Source: Pseudomonadota bacterium
GTDB lineage: Bacteria > Pseudomonadota > Gammaproteobacteria > Xanthomonadales > Xanthomonadaceae
Length of the DNA: 8,865 bases
NCBI GenBank assembly: GCA_023393895.1
Contig: JAEXBT010000041.1
Span: 1 to 8,865 of the forward strand
Direction: 5' to 3'
Program-made: the position numbers and the translations under genes
Notes under the pieces: generated by a model
The model's database searches: none
The model's input: the letters and a program-made list of their open reading frames with translations, nothing else
What the model was told of the DNA's origin: nothing
Part shown: positions 1-7,455 of the stretch, in pieces
How positions within the stretch are numbered: position 1 is the first letter of the stretch
Layout: every line of letters starts with the position of its first letter

Positions 1-43
1 CAATATCGGGGCGGAAGACTGCCACCGCAAGTCAACTGACGGC

Positions 44-1399
44 CTACTGGCCAGCGACGGTCATCCTGCCGACAAGGATCGGGCCCGTCCGGACATGCGA
101 GCGCGGGTCGATGTCGGCGCCAACCGCCTCGATCGCATCAAACATCGCGCGCAGGTTGCCGGCAATGGTGACGCCATCGACCGCGTGGCTGATCGCTCCG
201 TTCTCCACCAGGAACCCGGCAGCGCCCCGCGAGTAATCGCCGGTGATCAGGTTGATGCCCTGTCCCATCAACTCGGTGACCAGCAATGCGCGCGTCTGGC
301 CAGCGATGATCGCATCGAGGCTGTCGGTGTTCGCGGTGACATGCACGTTGTGGATGCCGCCGGCATTCGCAGTGGTTTCCAGTCCCAGCTTGCGCGCGGA
401 ATAGCTGCCAAGCACGTAACGCTGGACGATGCCGCCCTCCACCAGGTGCGAGCGCCGCGTTGCCACCCCTTCGCCGTCGAAGGCCGCCGAACGGAATCCA
501 CGCATCAGGAACGGATCCTCCTCCAGTGCGAACCATTCTGGGAACACGCGGGTGCCGACCGAGTCGCAGAGGAAACTCGCGCGCCGGTAGAGCGCGCCCC
601 CGCTGACCGCGGAAAGATAGTGTCCGATGAGGCCGCGTGCGACTTCCGCGCTGAAGATCACCGGCACCGCGCCGGTCGGCACGCTGCGCGGATCCAGCCG
701 CGCGAGCGCGCGTTCGGCGGCGCGGCGGCCGACTGTTGCGGCATCCTCCACGCCGCCGAGCGACAGTGCGGTGCTGTACCAGCCGTCGCGCTGCATCGCC
801 TCGCCTTCGCCGGCGATCAATGCGCAGCCGAGCGTGTAATGGGTATCGCGCTCGTGGCCGATGAATCCGTGCGAATTGGCATACACCCCGATCGACTGGC
901 CGCCGCCGAACGAGGCCCCATCGGAGTTGCCGATGCGCGAATCAATCGCCCGGCCAGCCACCTCGCAGGTGAGCGCACGCTCGATCGCGGCATCGGCATC
1001 GAGCGCCGCCGGATGCCAAGTGTCGAACTCGCGCAGCTCCCTGGCCATCAGTTCGGCATCGGCAAGCCCGGCGGCCGAATCGTCCTCGGTGTGCCGGGCG
1101 ATCGCGCAGGCCTGCTCGACGGTGGCGCGCAGGCTCTCGTCCCGCACGTCGCCGGTGCTGGCCGTGCCCTTGCGCTGGCCGAAGTACACGGTGACACCGA
1201 TCCCGCGATCCTGCGTGGACTCGACGGTCTCGACCTCGCCCATCCGCACGCCGACGTTGAGGCCGCGCGAATCCGAACAACTCACCTCGGCCTGGCTCGC
1301 ACCCTGCGTGGCCGCGAGTTCAAGCAGGCGCTGCGCGGTTTCCTCGAGTCGGGTGATGCGTGCGGCGCTGTCGTCTTGGACGGGCGTGATCCGGGACAT
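44..1399 (-). CDS. pmbA: PmbA/TldE, non-catalytic subunit of the TldD/E metalloprotease
   Basis: This 451-residue protein matches E. coli PmbA (TldE, about 450 residues) along its whole length. TldE pairs with TldD in a cytoplasmic protease that cleaves unfolded peptides; in E. coli it removes the microcin B17 leader and helps degrade the CcdA antitoxin. Conserved blocks seen are GITVYFGQRKG-like (about 67-78), SYSARKLGL (332-340), NAGGIHN (345-351) and the C-terminal VTELMGQG...TGDYSRGAAGF block (374-396). There is no HExxxH motif, as expected because the metal site lies in TldD. The ATG at 1399 is supported by AGGA six bases upstream. The stop is TAG at 44-46. The gene runs head-to-head with darP and lies on the same strand as tldD, but darP separates them, so the two subunits are probably transcribed separately. 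Identity is secure; substrates in this organism are unknown. Confidence 0.97.
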   Translation of the reverse strand: MSRITPVQDDSAARITRLEETAQRLLELAATQGASQAEVSCSDSRGLNVGVRMGEVETVESTQDRGIGVTVYFGQRKGTASTGDVRDESLRATVEQACAIARHTEDDSAAGLADAELMARELREFDTWHPAALDADAAIERALTCEVAGRAIDSRIGNSDGASFGGGQSIGVYANSHGFIGHERDTHYTLGCALIAGEGEAMQRDGWYSTALSLGGVEDAATVGRRAAERALARLDPRSVPTGAVPVIFSAEVARGLIGHYLSAVSGGALYRRASFLCDSVGTRVFPEWFALEEDPFLMRGFRSAAFDGEGVATRRSHLVEGGIVQRYVLGSYSARKLGLETTANAGGIHNVHVTANTDSLDAIIAGQTRALLVTELMGQGINLITGDYSRGAAGFLVENGAISHAVDGVTIAGNLRAMFDAIEAVGADIDPRSHVRTGPILVGRMTVAGQ

Positions 1400-1436
1400 G
1401 ACTTATCCTGTGCAGATTCTTCGATGGATGCTGGCG
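1400..1436. promoter_or_regulatory. Divergent pmbA/darP start region
   Basis: Only 37 bp separate the pmbA start (1399) from the preferred darP start (1437). Any promoters for the two genes must therefore overlap each other or extend into the opposite coding region. I see no good sigma-70 pair: a TTGGAC at 1376-1381 and TATCCT at 1404-1409 on the plus strand are 22 bases apart, which is too far. The role is inferred from gene orientation only. Confidence 0.3.
1406..1410 (-). promoter_or_regulatory. Ribosome binding site of pmbA
   Basis: On the minus strand CAGGA lies six bases before the ATG at 1399 and supports that start. It falls inside the short divergent space between pmbA and darP, or inside darP itself if darP begins at 1398. 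Confidence 0.6.
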
Positions 1437-2018
1437 ATGCGCGGACGCGACGACGAAAGCGGCGAATTCCTCTCCGAAAGCCGCAGCGCACAGCGGCGCG
1501 CGGCGCTCGACGTGCTGGCGCTGGCGCACGTTCTGGTCGACAAGACCGCGTCCGAACTGGACAAGCTGCCGATGGACGATGACCTGCGTGGCCACGTCCT
1601 GGATGCCGCGCGGATCACTGCACCGATCGCCCGCAAGCGCGCGGTGGCCTTCCTCGCCAAGCAGATGCGCAAGGAAGACGATGCCGCGCTGGATGCGATC
1701 CGCGACGCGCTGGATGCCAACAGCGAGGGCTCGCGCCGGCAGGTGGCCCAGATGCATCGTGCCGAAGGCTGGCGCACGCGCCTGCTTGAGGGCGGCGACG
1801 AAGCACTCACTGCGTTCATCGACGAACATCCGGATGCCGATCGCCAGCGCCTGCGCCAACTGGTGCGCAATGCGCAGGAAGAAGCCAAGCGCGGCAAGCC
1901 GCCGCGGGCGTTCCGCGAGCTGTATCGCGAAGTGCTGGCCGCAAGCCAAGGCGATGCGACCGCGACTGGCGGGGAGCTGGCGTTCGATGACGATGACGCG
2001 GGCGACGTGGTCGACTGA
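1437..2018 (+). CDS. darP: DarP (YjgA, DUF615), 50S ribosomal subunit assembly factor
   Basis: The 193-residue product belongs to the DarP/YjgA (DUF615) family; the E. coli protein is about 183 residues. DarP binds late precursors of the large ribosomal subunit and helps the peptidyl-transferase region mature. Seen here: a basic, helix-rich protein with the family segments LDKLPMDDDLR (41-51), ARKRAVAFLAKQMR (65-78), DAIRDALDA (86-94) and the diagnostic PDADRQRLRQLVRNA...KPPRAFRELY stretch (132-163). It ends in an acidic tail rich in Asp (183-193). I chose ATG 1437 because the resulting N-terminus, MRGRDDESGEF, resembles xanthomonad homologues as I recall them. In-frame ATGs also exist at 1428 and 1398, and none has a clear Shine-Dalgarno sequence. 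The gene is alone on the plus strand, divergent from pmbA and convergent with tldD. Confidence 0.94.
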   Translation: MRGRDDESGEFLSESRSAQRRAALDVLALAHVLVDKTASELDKLPMDDDLRGHVLDAARITAPIARKRAVAFLAKQMRKEDDAALDAIRDALDANSEGSRRQVAQMHRAEGWRTRLLEGGDEALTAFIDEHPDADRQRLRQLVRNAQEEAKRGKPPRAFRELYREVLAASQGDATATGGELAFDDDDAGDVVD

Positions 2019-2169
2019 AAAGACGGGAGTGTGCGCCTGGCCCTGAGCACATCATGCTTGCCATGCATGCGCCGAGCGAAGGAGGAAGTGAAGTTCGGGC
2101 GGCGATGCATCACGCACGCCTCCACGTCGAGCGCGAAGCCCATACCCTGCCTCGTCATCCCGGCATGCG
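2019..2169. other. Convergent intergenic gap between darP and tldD
   Basis: These 151 bp hold the 3' ends of both neighbouring transcripts. No strong GC hairpin followed by a T run is visible on either strand. The best inverted repeats are weak: TGTGC/GCACA at 2030-2034 and 2047-2051 with a 12-base loop, and TGCC/GGCA near 2143-2164. Two 8-bp palindromes, CATGCATG (2062-2069) and GATGCATC (2104-2111), lie in the gap. AAGGAGG at 2079-2085 on the plus strand resembles a Shine-Dalgarno sequence just before a short GTG reading frame (2088-2204), which I do not call as a gene. Confidence 0.6.
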
Positions 2170-3612
2170 TCAAGCTTGCGTCCCGCCCACGGTCAATTCG
2201 CTGATCTTCAACGAGGGCTGGCCGACGCCCACCGGCACCGACTGGCCATCCTTGCCGCAGACGCCCACGCCATCATCCAGCGCGAGATCATGGCCGATCA
2301 TCGTCACCTTCTGCATCGTCTCCGGCCCGTTGCCGATGAGGGTCGCGCCCTTCACCGGCGCGGTCACCCGGCCGTCCTCGATCAGGTAGGCCTCGGTCGC
2401 CGAGAACACGTACTTGCCGCTGGTGATGTCCACCTGCCCGCCACCGAAGTTCACCGCGTACAACCCACGCTTGACCGATCGGATCATGTCCTGCGGATCG
2501 TCCTGCCCGGCCAGCATGTAGGTGTTGGTCATCCGCGGCATCACCAGGTGCGCATACGACTCGCGGCGGCCGTTGCCGGTCGGCGGCATCCCCATCAGCC
2601 GCGCGTTGAGCGTGTCCTGCATGTAGCCGGTCAGCACGCCGTCCTCGATCAGCGATGTCGATTGCGTCGGCGTGCCCTCGTCGTCGATGTTGAGCGAGCC
2701 GCGGCGCCCCGCCAGCGTCGCGTCATCGACGATGGTGACGCCCGGCGCAGCCACCCGCTGCCCCATGCGCCCGGCATAGGTGCTGGTGCCCTTGCGGTTG
2801 AAGTCGCCCTCCAGACCGTGCCCGACCGCCTCGTGCAGCAGCACGCCGGTCCAGCCGTTTCCGAGCACCACCGGCATCAACCCCGCCGGCGCATCGACGG
2901 CCTCAAGGTTCACCAGCGCTTGCCGCAGCGCCTCGCGCGCGAACTTCTCCGGCTGACCATCACCCAGCAGCTGCGCGTACGAATAGCGGCCGCCAAAACC
3001 GGCGTAGCCCGACTCGCGGCGGCCATCCTGCTCGACGATCACCTGCACGTTCATCCGTACCAGCGGGCGCACGTCGGCGGCAAGCACGCCATCGGAGCGG
3101 GCGACCAGCACGGTGTCCACCGCCGCCGACAGGCTCACCATGACCTGCTGCACGCGCGGATCGGCGGCGCGCAGCAAGGCATCGACGCGCCGCAGCGCTT
3201 CCACCTTCGCCTCGTTGCCCATCGCGTCGATCGGGTCATCGGCCGCGTACAGCAGCGACGTGCCGCGTGTGGACAGCTGCCGCGCCTGCATCGCGCTGCC
3301 ATCGCGGGCGATCGCGCGCGCGGAACCGGCCGCCGCCAGCAATGCAGCCGCATCGATCTCGCCCGAGTAGGCGAAACCGGTCTTCTCGCCGCTGATCGCA
3401 CGGACGCCCACGCCCTGCTCGATCGAGTGCGCGCCATCCTTGACGGTGCCATCCTCCATCGACCAGCTCTCGCGACGGCCGTGCTGGAAGTACAGGTCGC
3501 CGAAGTCCGCGCCGCTTGCCAGCAGCGTGGAGAAGGTCTTTTCGATGTCTGCGATCGACAACCCGGTCGGCGTCAGCAAACGGGTTTCGGCGATGGCGAG
3601 TGCCTGGCTCAT
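2170..3612 (-). CDS. tldD: TldD, catalytic subunit of the TldD/E metalloprotease
   Basis: The 480-residue protein aligns from end to end with E. coli TldD (481 residues). TldD carries the metal-dependent active site of the TldD/E heterodimer, which encloses a chamber that admits unfolded peptides. The HExxxH motif is HEAVGH at 260-265, giving metal ligands H260 and H265 and catalytic E261. The third ligand is probably C452 in [10 protein letters not shown]. Other hallmark blocks are DYGDLYFQ-like ADFGDLYFQ (35-43), [14 protein letters not shown] (69-82), DEGTP (311-315), [14 protein letters not shown] (329-342), [11 protein letters not shown] (346-356) and [10 protein letters not shown] (391-400). 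Start ATG 3612 follows yhdP by 15 bp, and the ribosome binding site overlaps the yhdP stop, suggesting translational coupling and co-transcription with rng and yhdP. The partner subunit PmbA is encoded beyond darP at 44-1399. All expected active-site residues are present. Confidence 0.98.
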   Translation of the reverse strand: MSQALAIAETRLLTPTGLSIADIEKTFSTLLASGADFGDLYFQHGRRESWSMEDGTVKDGAHSIEQGVGVRAISGEKTGFAYSGEIDAAALLAAAGSARAIARDGSAMQARQLSTRGTSLLYAADDPIDAMGNEAKVEALRRVDALLRAADPRVQQVMVSLSAAVDTVLVARSDGVLAADVRPLVRMNVQVIVEQDGRRESGYAGFGGRYSYAQLLGDGQPEKFAREALRQALVNLEAVDAPAGLMPVVLGNGWTGVLLHEAVGHGLEGDFNRKGTSTYAGRMGQRVAAPGVTIVDDATLAGRRGSLNIDDEGTPTQSTSLIEDGVLTGYMQDTLNARLMGMPPTGNGRRESYAHLVMPRMTNTYMLAGQDDPQDMIRSVKRGLYAVNFGGGQVDITSGKYVFSATEAYLIEDGRVTAPVKGATLIGNGPETMQKVTMIGHDLALDDGVGVCGKDGQSVPVGVGQPSLKISELTVGGTQA

Positions 3613-3624
3613 GCGATGTCGTTT

Positions 3625-3630
3625 TCCTCA
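3625..3630 (-). promoter_or_regulatory. Ribosome binding site of tldD overlapping the yhdP stop
   Basis: On the minus strand TGAGGA combines the yhdP TGA stop with a GAGGA Shine-Dalgarno element. It lies 12 bases before the tldD ATG, slightly longer than usual spacing. The arrangement fits translational coupling of tldD to yhdP. Confidence 0.6.
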
Positions 3631-6600
3631 GTTCTGCTGCGTGCCGGCCGCGCGCGCGCGCTGCACGACCTCGACCTTGGGATTGTCCCACGGGCCAGTG
3701 ACGCGGTAGGTCTTGGCACCGACTTCGGACAGCGGTTTCTTCAGCACCGCGTTGGCAACCGCGCCCACCGCCGCTCCCACCGGGCCACCTGCGAGCGCGC
3801 CGGCCACGGTCAGCAGGTTGCCGGTGCGTGGCTTCACCTCGATCGTCTGGTCGAAGCGCTGGCTCACCATGTTCGCGCTGCCGGCGATGTCGATCGCCGC
3901 GGCGGGCCCTTCGATCACCAAACCCTGGCTGCGCGCCAGTCCATCGCCGAACGCGACCTTGCCCTCGATGCGGTCGAAGGCGAAGCCCTTGTCGAAGAAA
4001 TCGCGGAAATCCAGCGTCAGCCGCTGCGGCAGCCGTGTGATGCTGAACAACCCGAGCAGCCGGCCTGCGCCGGGCTCGAGTTCCACCAGCTGGCCATCAC
4101 GCACGTTGACGCCGAGTTCGCCCTGCAGCCTTGCCGGCGTGAATGCCGATGGCGCGCCGGGCCAAGCCAGCGACATCGCCATCTCGCCGCGGCCCTGCTT
4201 GATCTGCCCCGCGAACCCCATGCGTCCGGCCAGCGCTCCGAAGTCCGAGCTGCGCAGCTGCGCCTGCAGCCGCGTCTGCGCGGTGGATCCACGCCCGGTC
4301 CAACTGCCTTGCACATCGATCGACTGGTTCGGCGCGCGCAACTGCAGCGACTCGATGGTGAGACCCGCCGGCGTCGGTCGGGTCTGCAACGCCAACGTGC
4401 CGAGCGTGTTGCCGTTGACCCGCATGTCCTGGATGGCGATGTCGAGCGGCGGCACCCGCGCCGGATTGATTTCCTCGTCGGTCGCGCCCGCGGCGGGAGC
4501 GCGTGTGCCCGTGGTCGGTGCGCGACCCAGAACGAAATCCGCACGCGCGAAGCGCCCGCTCACGATCGCACCCTCGGCGCTGGGGATATCGAGACTGCCG
4601 CTGATTCCGCCACCTTCCACCTGCACGCGATTGCCCGTGGGGGAAGGTGCCAGCCGCAAGCGGGTGTTCGCGTAGCGCTGGCCGAGCAGCAGCAACCGGT
4701 CGGCCTGCACATCGATCCGCACCGGCCCGATACCGCCACCGCCACCGCCACCGCCGCTGCCCCGATCACTGGCGAAGCCGGCCCACGAGAGCGCATCCAC
4801 TTCACCGGCCCGACCTTCGATCATCAAACCCTGCGCGGGTACCGGGCCATCGACGCGGGTTGCGCCCAGCTGCGCACGGATGCCGGTACGTCCGCCGCGA
4901 CTGTGCGCGCGCAGCGCCAGTCGCCGACCAAGCACGACATCGATCTCGCCGCCATCGACCGGCATCGGGATGCGCACTTCGGCTGGAAGCGCCTCGCCCG
5001 CGGGCTTGCCGAGCGGCGGCGGCAGGCGGATCGCGGTGCCGACCAGGTTCGACGTGAGGCGAAGCTGGCTGGGTCGGGCGCGTGCTGCATCCGCGTTCAC
5101 CGGCAAGGCGACTTCCACCGCCCATTCCGAGCGTCCCTGCAGGTAGGGCTTGAGCCAGGCCATGTCCGGCGCGCGCGCCAACAGCGCATCACTGCCGATG
5201 CTCGCCGCCAGTTCGCCCTCGAAGGCGTTGCCGCGCGTGCGCACATGCGTGTCGCCCGCCCGGAGCGAGAGCCTGCCGGCCTGGCCTTCGTGCACCACCG
5301 CCAGGCGTTCGGCGGTGAAACCCTGGCCGTCGTAGCGCGCGGCACCGCGCACGTTGCGGAAGCCGAGGTTGAGTTCGCGCTCGCTGAGCGTCGCGCCTTG
5401 CAGTTCCACGCTGCCGGCAATGCGCTGCGGCGGATCGGCGCGATGCAGCGGCTGGTACAGCGAGAACGTCACCGCCGCCGGGCCGCTGGCACCCACGCGC
5501 GCGAACGTGCTGCCAAGACGCTTCTCCAGCGGACTGGCGCGCAGCAGGGCAAGCAGCTGTGCGGCGTCGCCCCGGCCATTGGCACCGATCGCGAGCCCGC
5601 CCTTGCCGAAATCACGGATCTCCGCGGTCACCGCATCCACTCTCACGCCCGAAAGCGTGCCGCTGCCTGTCACCTTCATGCCGGGACCGATGAATGCCGC
5701 ATGCAGGCTGGCGGCCTGTATCGCCGGCCAGTCCTGCTGGAAGCGCAGCTGGCCGTTGGCGATGTCCGCGCGCGCCTCGAAGCGGCCGTTGTTGCCTGTG
5801 AATGGCCAGTCGTCGAGGTCGCCACTGACGATCGCACGGGCGTTCTGCACCCGGCCGCCGACCAGCGCCATGTCCAGCCAGTCGATCGCCGGCTGCGGCA
5901 TCAGGTGGCGGATCCAGAACTTCTTCGCGACCGGCACTTCGGCGCCGTCGATGCGGGCGGCGATGTCGATCCACGGCCGGGTGCCATCGTTCTGGAACCA
6001 CAGCCCGCCCCGCGCATCGGCACGATAGCCGTTGCCATCCAGATGGAGATTGTCGGTGCCCAGTCTCACTCCCTCGCCTTCGCGCCACAGCGAGATCCGC
6101 CCACGGGCAGTGATCGGGTGCGACACGCCAAAGCCGCGCGGCCAGTCGAACACCATCTCCGCGGCGGGATCGAGCTGCAGCGACAGTGCATCACCATCGC
6201 CATCGAGCGTGCCGGCGACGCCGGTGAGACCCGGCGCATCGCCCACCGGCCGGAAGCCGAGGCCTTCTGCGCGCGCCCCGAACGCGGTGAGCTGCCTGCC
6301 TTCGCCACGCGCCTGGATCGCCGACAGCACGCCCTGCGGTTGCGCACGCCCGAGCCAGTGACGCAGGCTGGTCGGCAGGCGGTCGCTGAGATCGAGCACC
6401 GACAGCAGCGGGCCGAGCACGACCTGTTCCGCATGCGCCGCCCAGCGCGCGCCTTCGCTGCGCACACCGATGCCATCCAGCCGCGTTTCACGGCCGCCCT
6501 GGGTCCAGGCCAGCTGCGGTGCCTGCAGCGTCCAGCCATCGCCTTCGCGGGCGAAGCGGGTGCGTTGCCGCAGCCGCTCGAAGCGCACTTCGGCAGTCGC

Positions 6601-7440
6601 GCCGGGGGTCGGCGCCACCGGCTGAAGTGCCACCTCACGCAAATCCCCCAGCGTGGTCACGGAAGCCACACGGTGTCCCGCAAGCTGCAGCCAGGCCTGC
6701 GCCTGTCCCTGCCCCGCCACCAGCATCACGCCCTGCCAGCGCAGCAGGCTGGACCAGCCAGCGAGGTCGAGCCGGCGCGCACCTGCGTGCATGCGTCCGT
6801 TTCCATTCTCGCGATCGATGTCGAGGCTGGCCTGCAGCGGTTCGCCTCCTCGAGCCGACCACGCGCGCACCCCCGCACGCACGCGGGGACCGTTGACCTG
6901 CACGCGCAGGTCGATGCGCGGCACCTCAACGTCCGTTCCGGGCGCGACGATCCGCAGTTGGCCACCGATCACCTGCAGTTCGCCAAGGCCCTCGAGCGTG
7001 TCCAGCGGATCACTGGCGCCCCCCTGCCCGGGCAGTCCGCGCACATGCCATTCGCCGGCGGCATTGCGCTCGAGTGTCAGCGCCAGGCCATGCAGGCGCA
7101 GTTCGGTGAAGCGCCGTCCCGGCAGCCAGCCGCTGTAGGGCGCCACCAGCACCTCGGCCTGACCCATCGGGATCGCATCGGCGCCCGGGCCGATGCGCAG
7201 ATCACTGAGACTGAGCAATGGTCCGCGCCGGGTCCACTCCGCACGCAGCGCGGAAAACGCCACCGGCTGCTTCGCGCGGGCCGACAGCCACTGCGCGACC
7301 GGCGCCGGGTTCGCCTCCAGCCAGCGCAGCCCCTGGGTGGCGGCGCCCACCGTCACCGCCAGCAGCAACGCCAGCAGCGCGAACGTGTACCAGGCGGACT
7401 TGCCTGCAAAGCGCAGTCCGCGGCGCAACGGCGTCGGCAT
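3628..7440 (-). CDS. yhdP: YhdP, AsmA-like envelope lipid transport protein
   Basis: This 1270-residue protein is a full-length YhdP (E. coli 1266 residues, TIGR02099 family). YhdP is anchored in the inner membrane, and its large periplasmic part is thought to form a hydrophobic groove that, with TamB and YdbH, moves phospholipids to the outer membrane. Seen here: a basic start (R6, R7, R10, K14), one hydrophobic segment at about 16-35 serving as signal anchor, and then beta-rich, Gly/Leu-rich sequence to the end. A central block near 560-650 (FQQDWPAIQAASLHAAFIGPG) and the C-terminal AsmA-like region at about 1105-1265 (GRLLGLFSITRLPQRLTLDFRD, then GFAFDRIEG and VTGPWDNPKVEVV) match the E. 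coli protein. A run of eight glycines lies at 896-903. Start ATG 7440 lies 15 bp after the rng stop with only a weak CAGGG-like ribosome site, so expression probably depends on the rng transcript. Confidence 0.95.
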   Translation of the reverse strand: MPTPLRRGLRFAGKSAWYTFALLALLLAVTVGAATQGLRWLEANPAPVAQWLSARAKQPVAFSALRAEWTRRGPLLSLSDLRIGPGADAIPMGQAEVLVAPYSGWLPGRRFTELRLHGLALTLERNAAGEWHVRGLPGQGGASDPLDTLEGLGELQVIGGQLRIVAPGTDVEVPRIDLRVQVNGPRVRAGVRAWSARGGEPLQASLDIDRENGNGRMHAGARRLDLAGWSSLLRWQGVMLVAGQGQAQAWLQLAGHRVASVTTLGDLREVALQPVAPTPGATAEVRFERLRQRTRFAREGDGWTLQAPQLAWTQGGRETRLDGIGVRSEGARWAAHAEQVVLGPLLSVLDLSDRLPTSLRHWLGRAQPQGVLSAIQARGEGRQLTAFGARAEGLGFRPVGDAPGLTGVAGTLDGDGDALSLQLDPAAEMVFDWPRGFGVSHPITARGRISLWREGEGVRLGTDNLHLDGNGYRADARGGLWFQNDGTRPWIDIAARIDGAEVPVAKKFWIRHLMPQPAIDWLDMALVGGRVQNARAIVSGDLDDWPFTGNNGRFEARADIANGQLRFQQDWPAIQAASLHAAFIGPGMKVTGSGTLSGVRVDAVTAEIRDFGKGGLAIGANGRGDAAQLLALLRASPLEKRLGSTFARVGASGPAAVTFSLYQPLHRADPPQRIAGSVELQGATLSERELNLGFRNVRGAARYDGQGFTAERLAVVHEGQAGRLSLRAGDTHVRTRGNAFEGELAASIGSDALLARAPDMAWLKPYLQGRSEWAVEVALPVNADAARARPSQLRLTSNLVGTAIRLPPPLGKPAGEALPAEVRIPMPVDGGEIDVVLGRRLALRAHSRGGRTGIRAQLGATRVDGPVPAQGLMIEGRAGEVDALSWAGFASDRGSGGGGGGGGIGPVRIDVQADRLLLLGQRYANTRLRLAPSPTGNRVQVEGGGISGSLDIPSAEGAIVSGRFARADFVLGRAPTTGTRAPAAGATDEEINPARVPPLDIAIQDMRVNGNTLGTLALQTRPTPAGLTIESLQLRAPNQSIDVQGSWTGRGSTAQTRLQAQLRSSDFGALAGRMGFAGQIKQGRGEMAMSLAWPGAPSAFTPARLQGELGVNVRDGQLVELEPGAGRLLGLFSITRLPQRLTLDFRDFFDKGFAFDRIEGKVAFGDGLARSQGLVIEGPAAAIDIAGSANMVSQRFDQTIEVKPRTGNLLTVAGALAGGPVGAAVGAVANAVLKKPLSEVGAKTYRVTGPWDNPKVEVVQRARAAGTQQN
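4732..4755. repeat. Hexanucleotide repeat ACCGCC x4 inside yhdP
   Basis: Four perfect tandem copies of ACCGCC on the plus strand are read on the minus strand as alternating GGC and GGT codons. They encode the eight consecutive glycines 896-903 of YhdP. Copy-number change would keep the reading frame and add or remove two glycines per unit. Confidence 0.9.
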
Positions 7441-7455
7441 CAGCCGGCCCTGCGG

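Noticed and set aside
861..1436. Upstream extension of the darP frame to give a 385-residue protein
   Set aside because: The extension is antisense to pmbA and has shadow-like Ser/Arg/Pro composition; DarP family proteins are about 180-200 residues.
95..1582. A 495-codon plus-strand open frame opposite pmbA
   Set aside because: It is a mirror of the pmbA coding sequence with low-complexity Arg/Ala-rich translation, and it runs out of frame into darP.
2062..2111. Two 8-bp palindromes (CATGCATG, GATGCATC) as a possible operator pair
   Set aside because: They are short, differ from each other, and sit at the 3' ends of both flanking genes where no promoter is expected.
1403..2173. A minus-strand open frame opposite darP that starts with TTG at the tldD stop
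   Set aside because: The product is Ser/Arg/Ala-rich with no family resemblance, lacks a ribosome site and is explained by GC-biased codons of darP.
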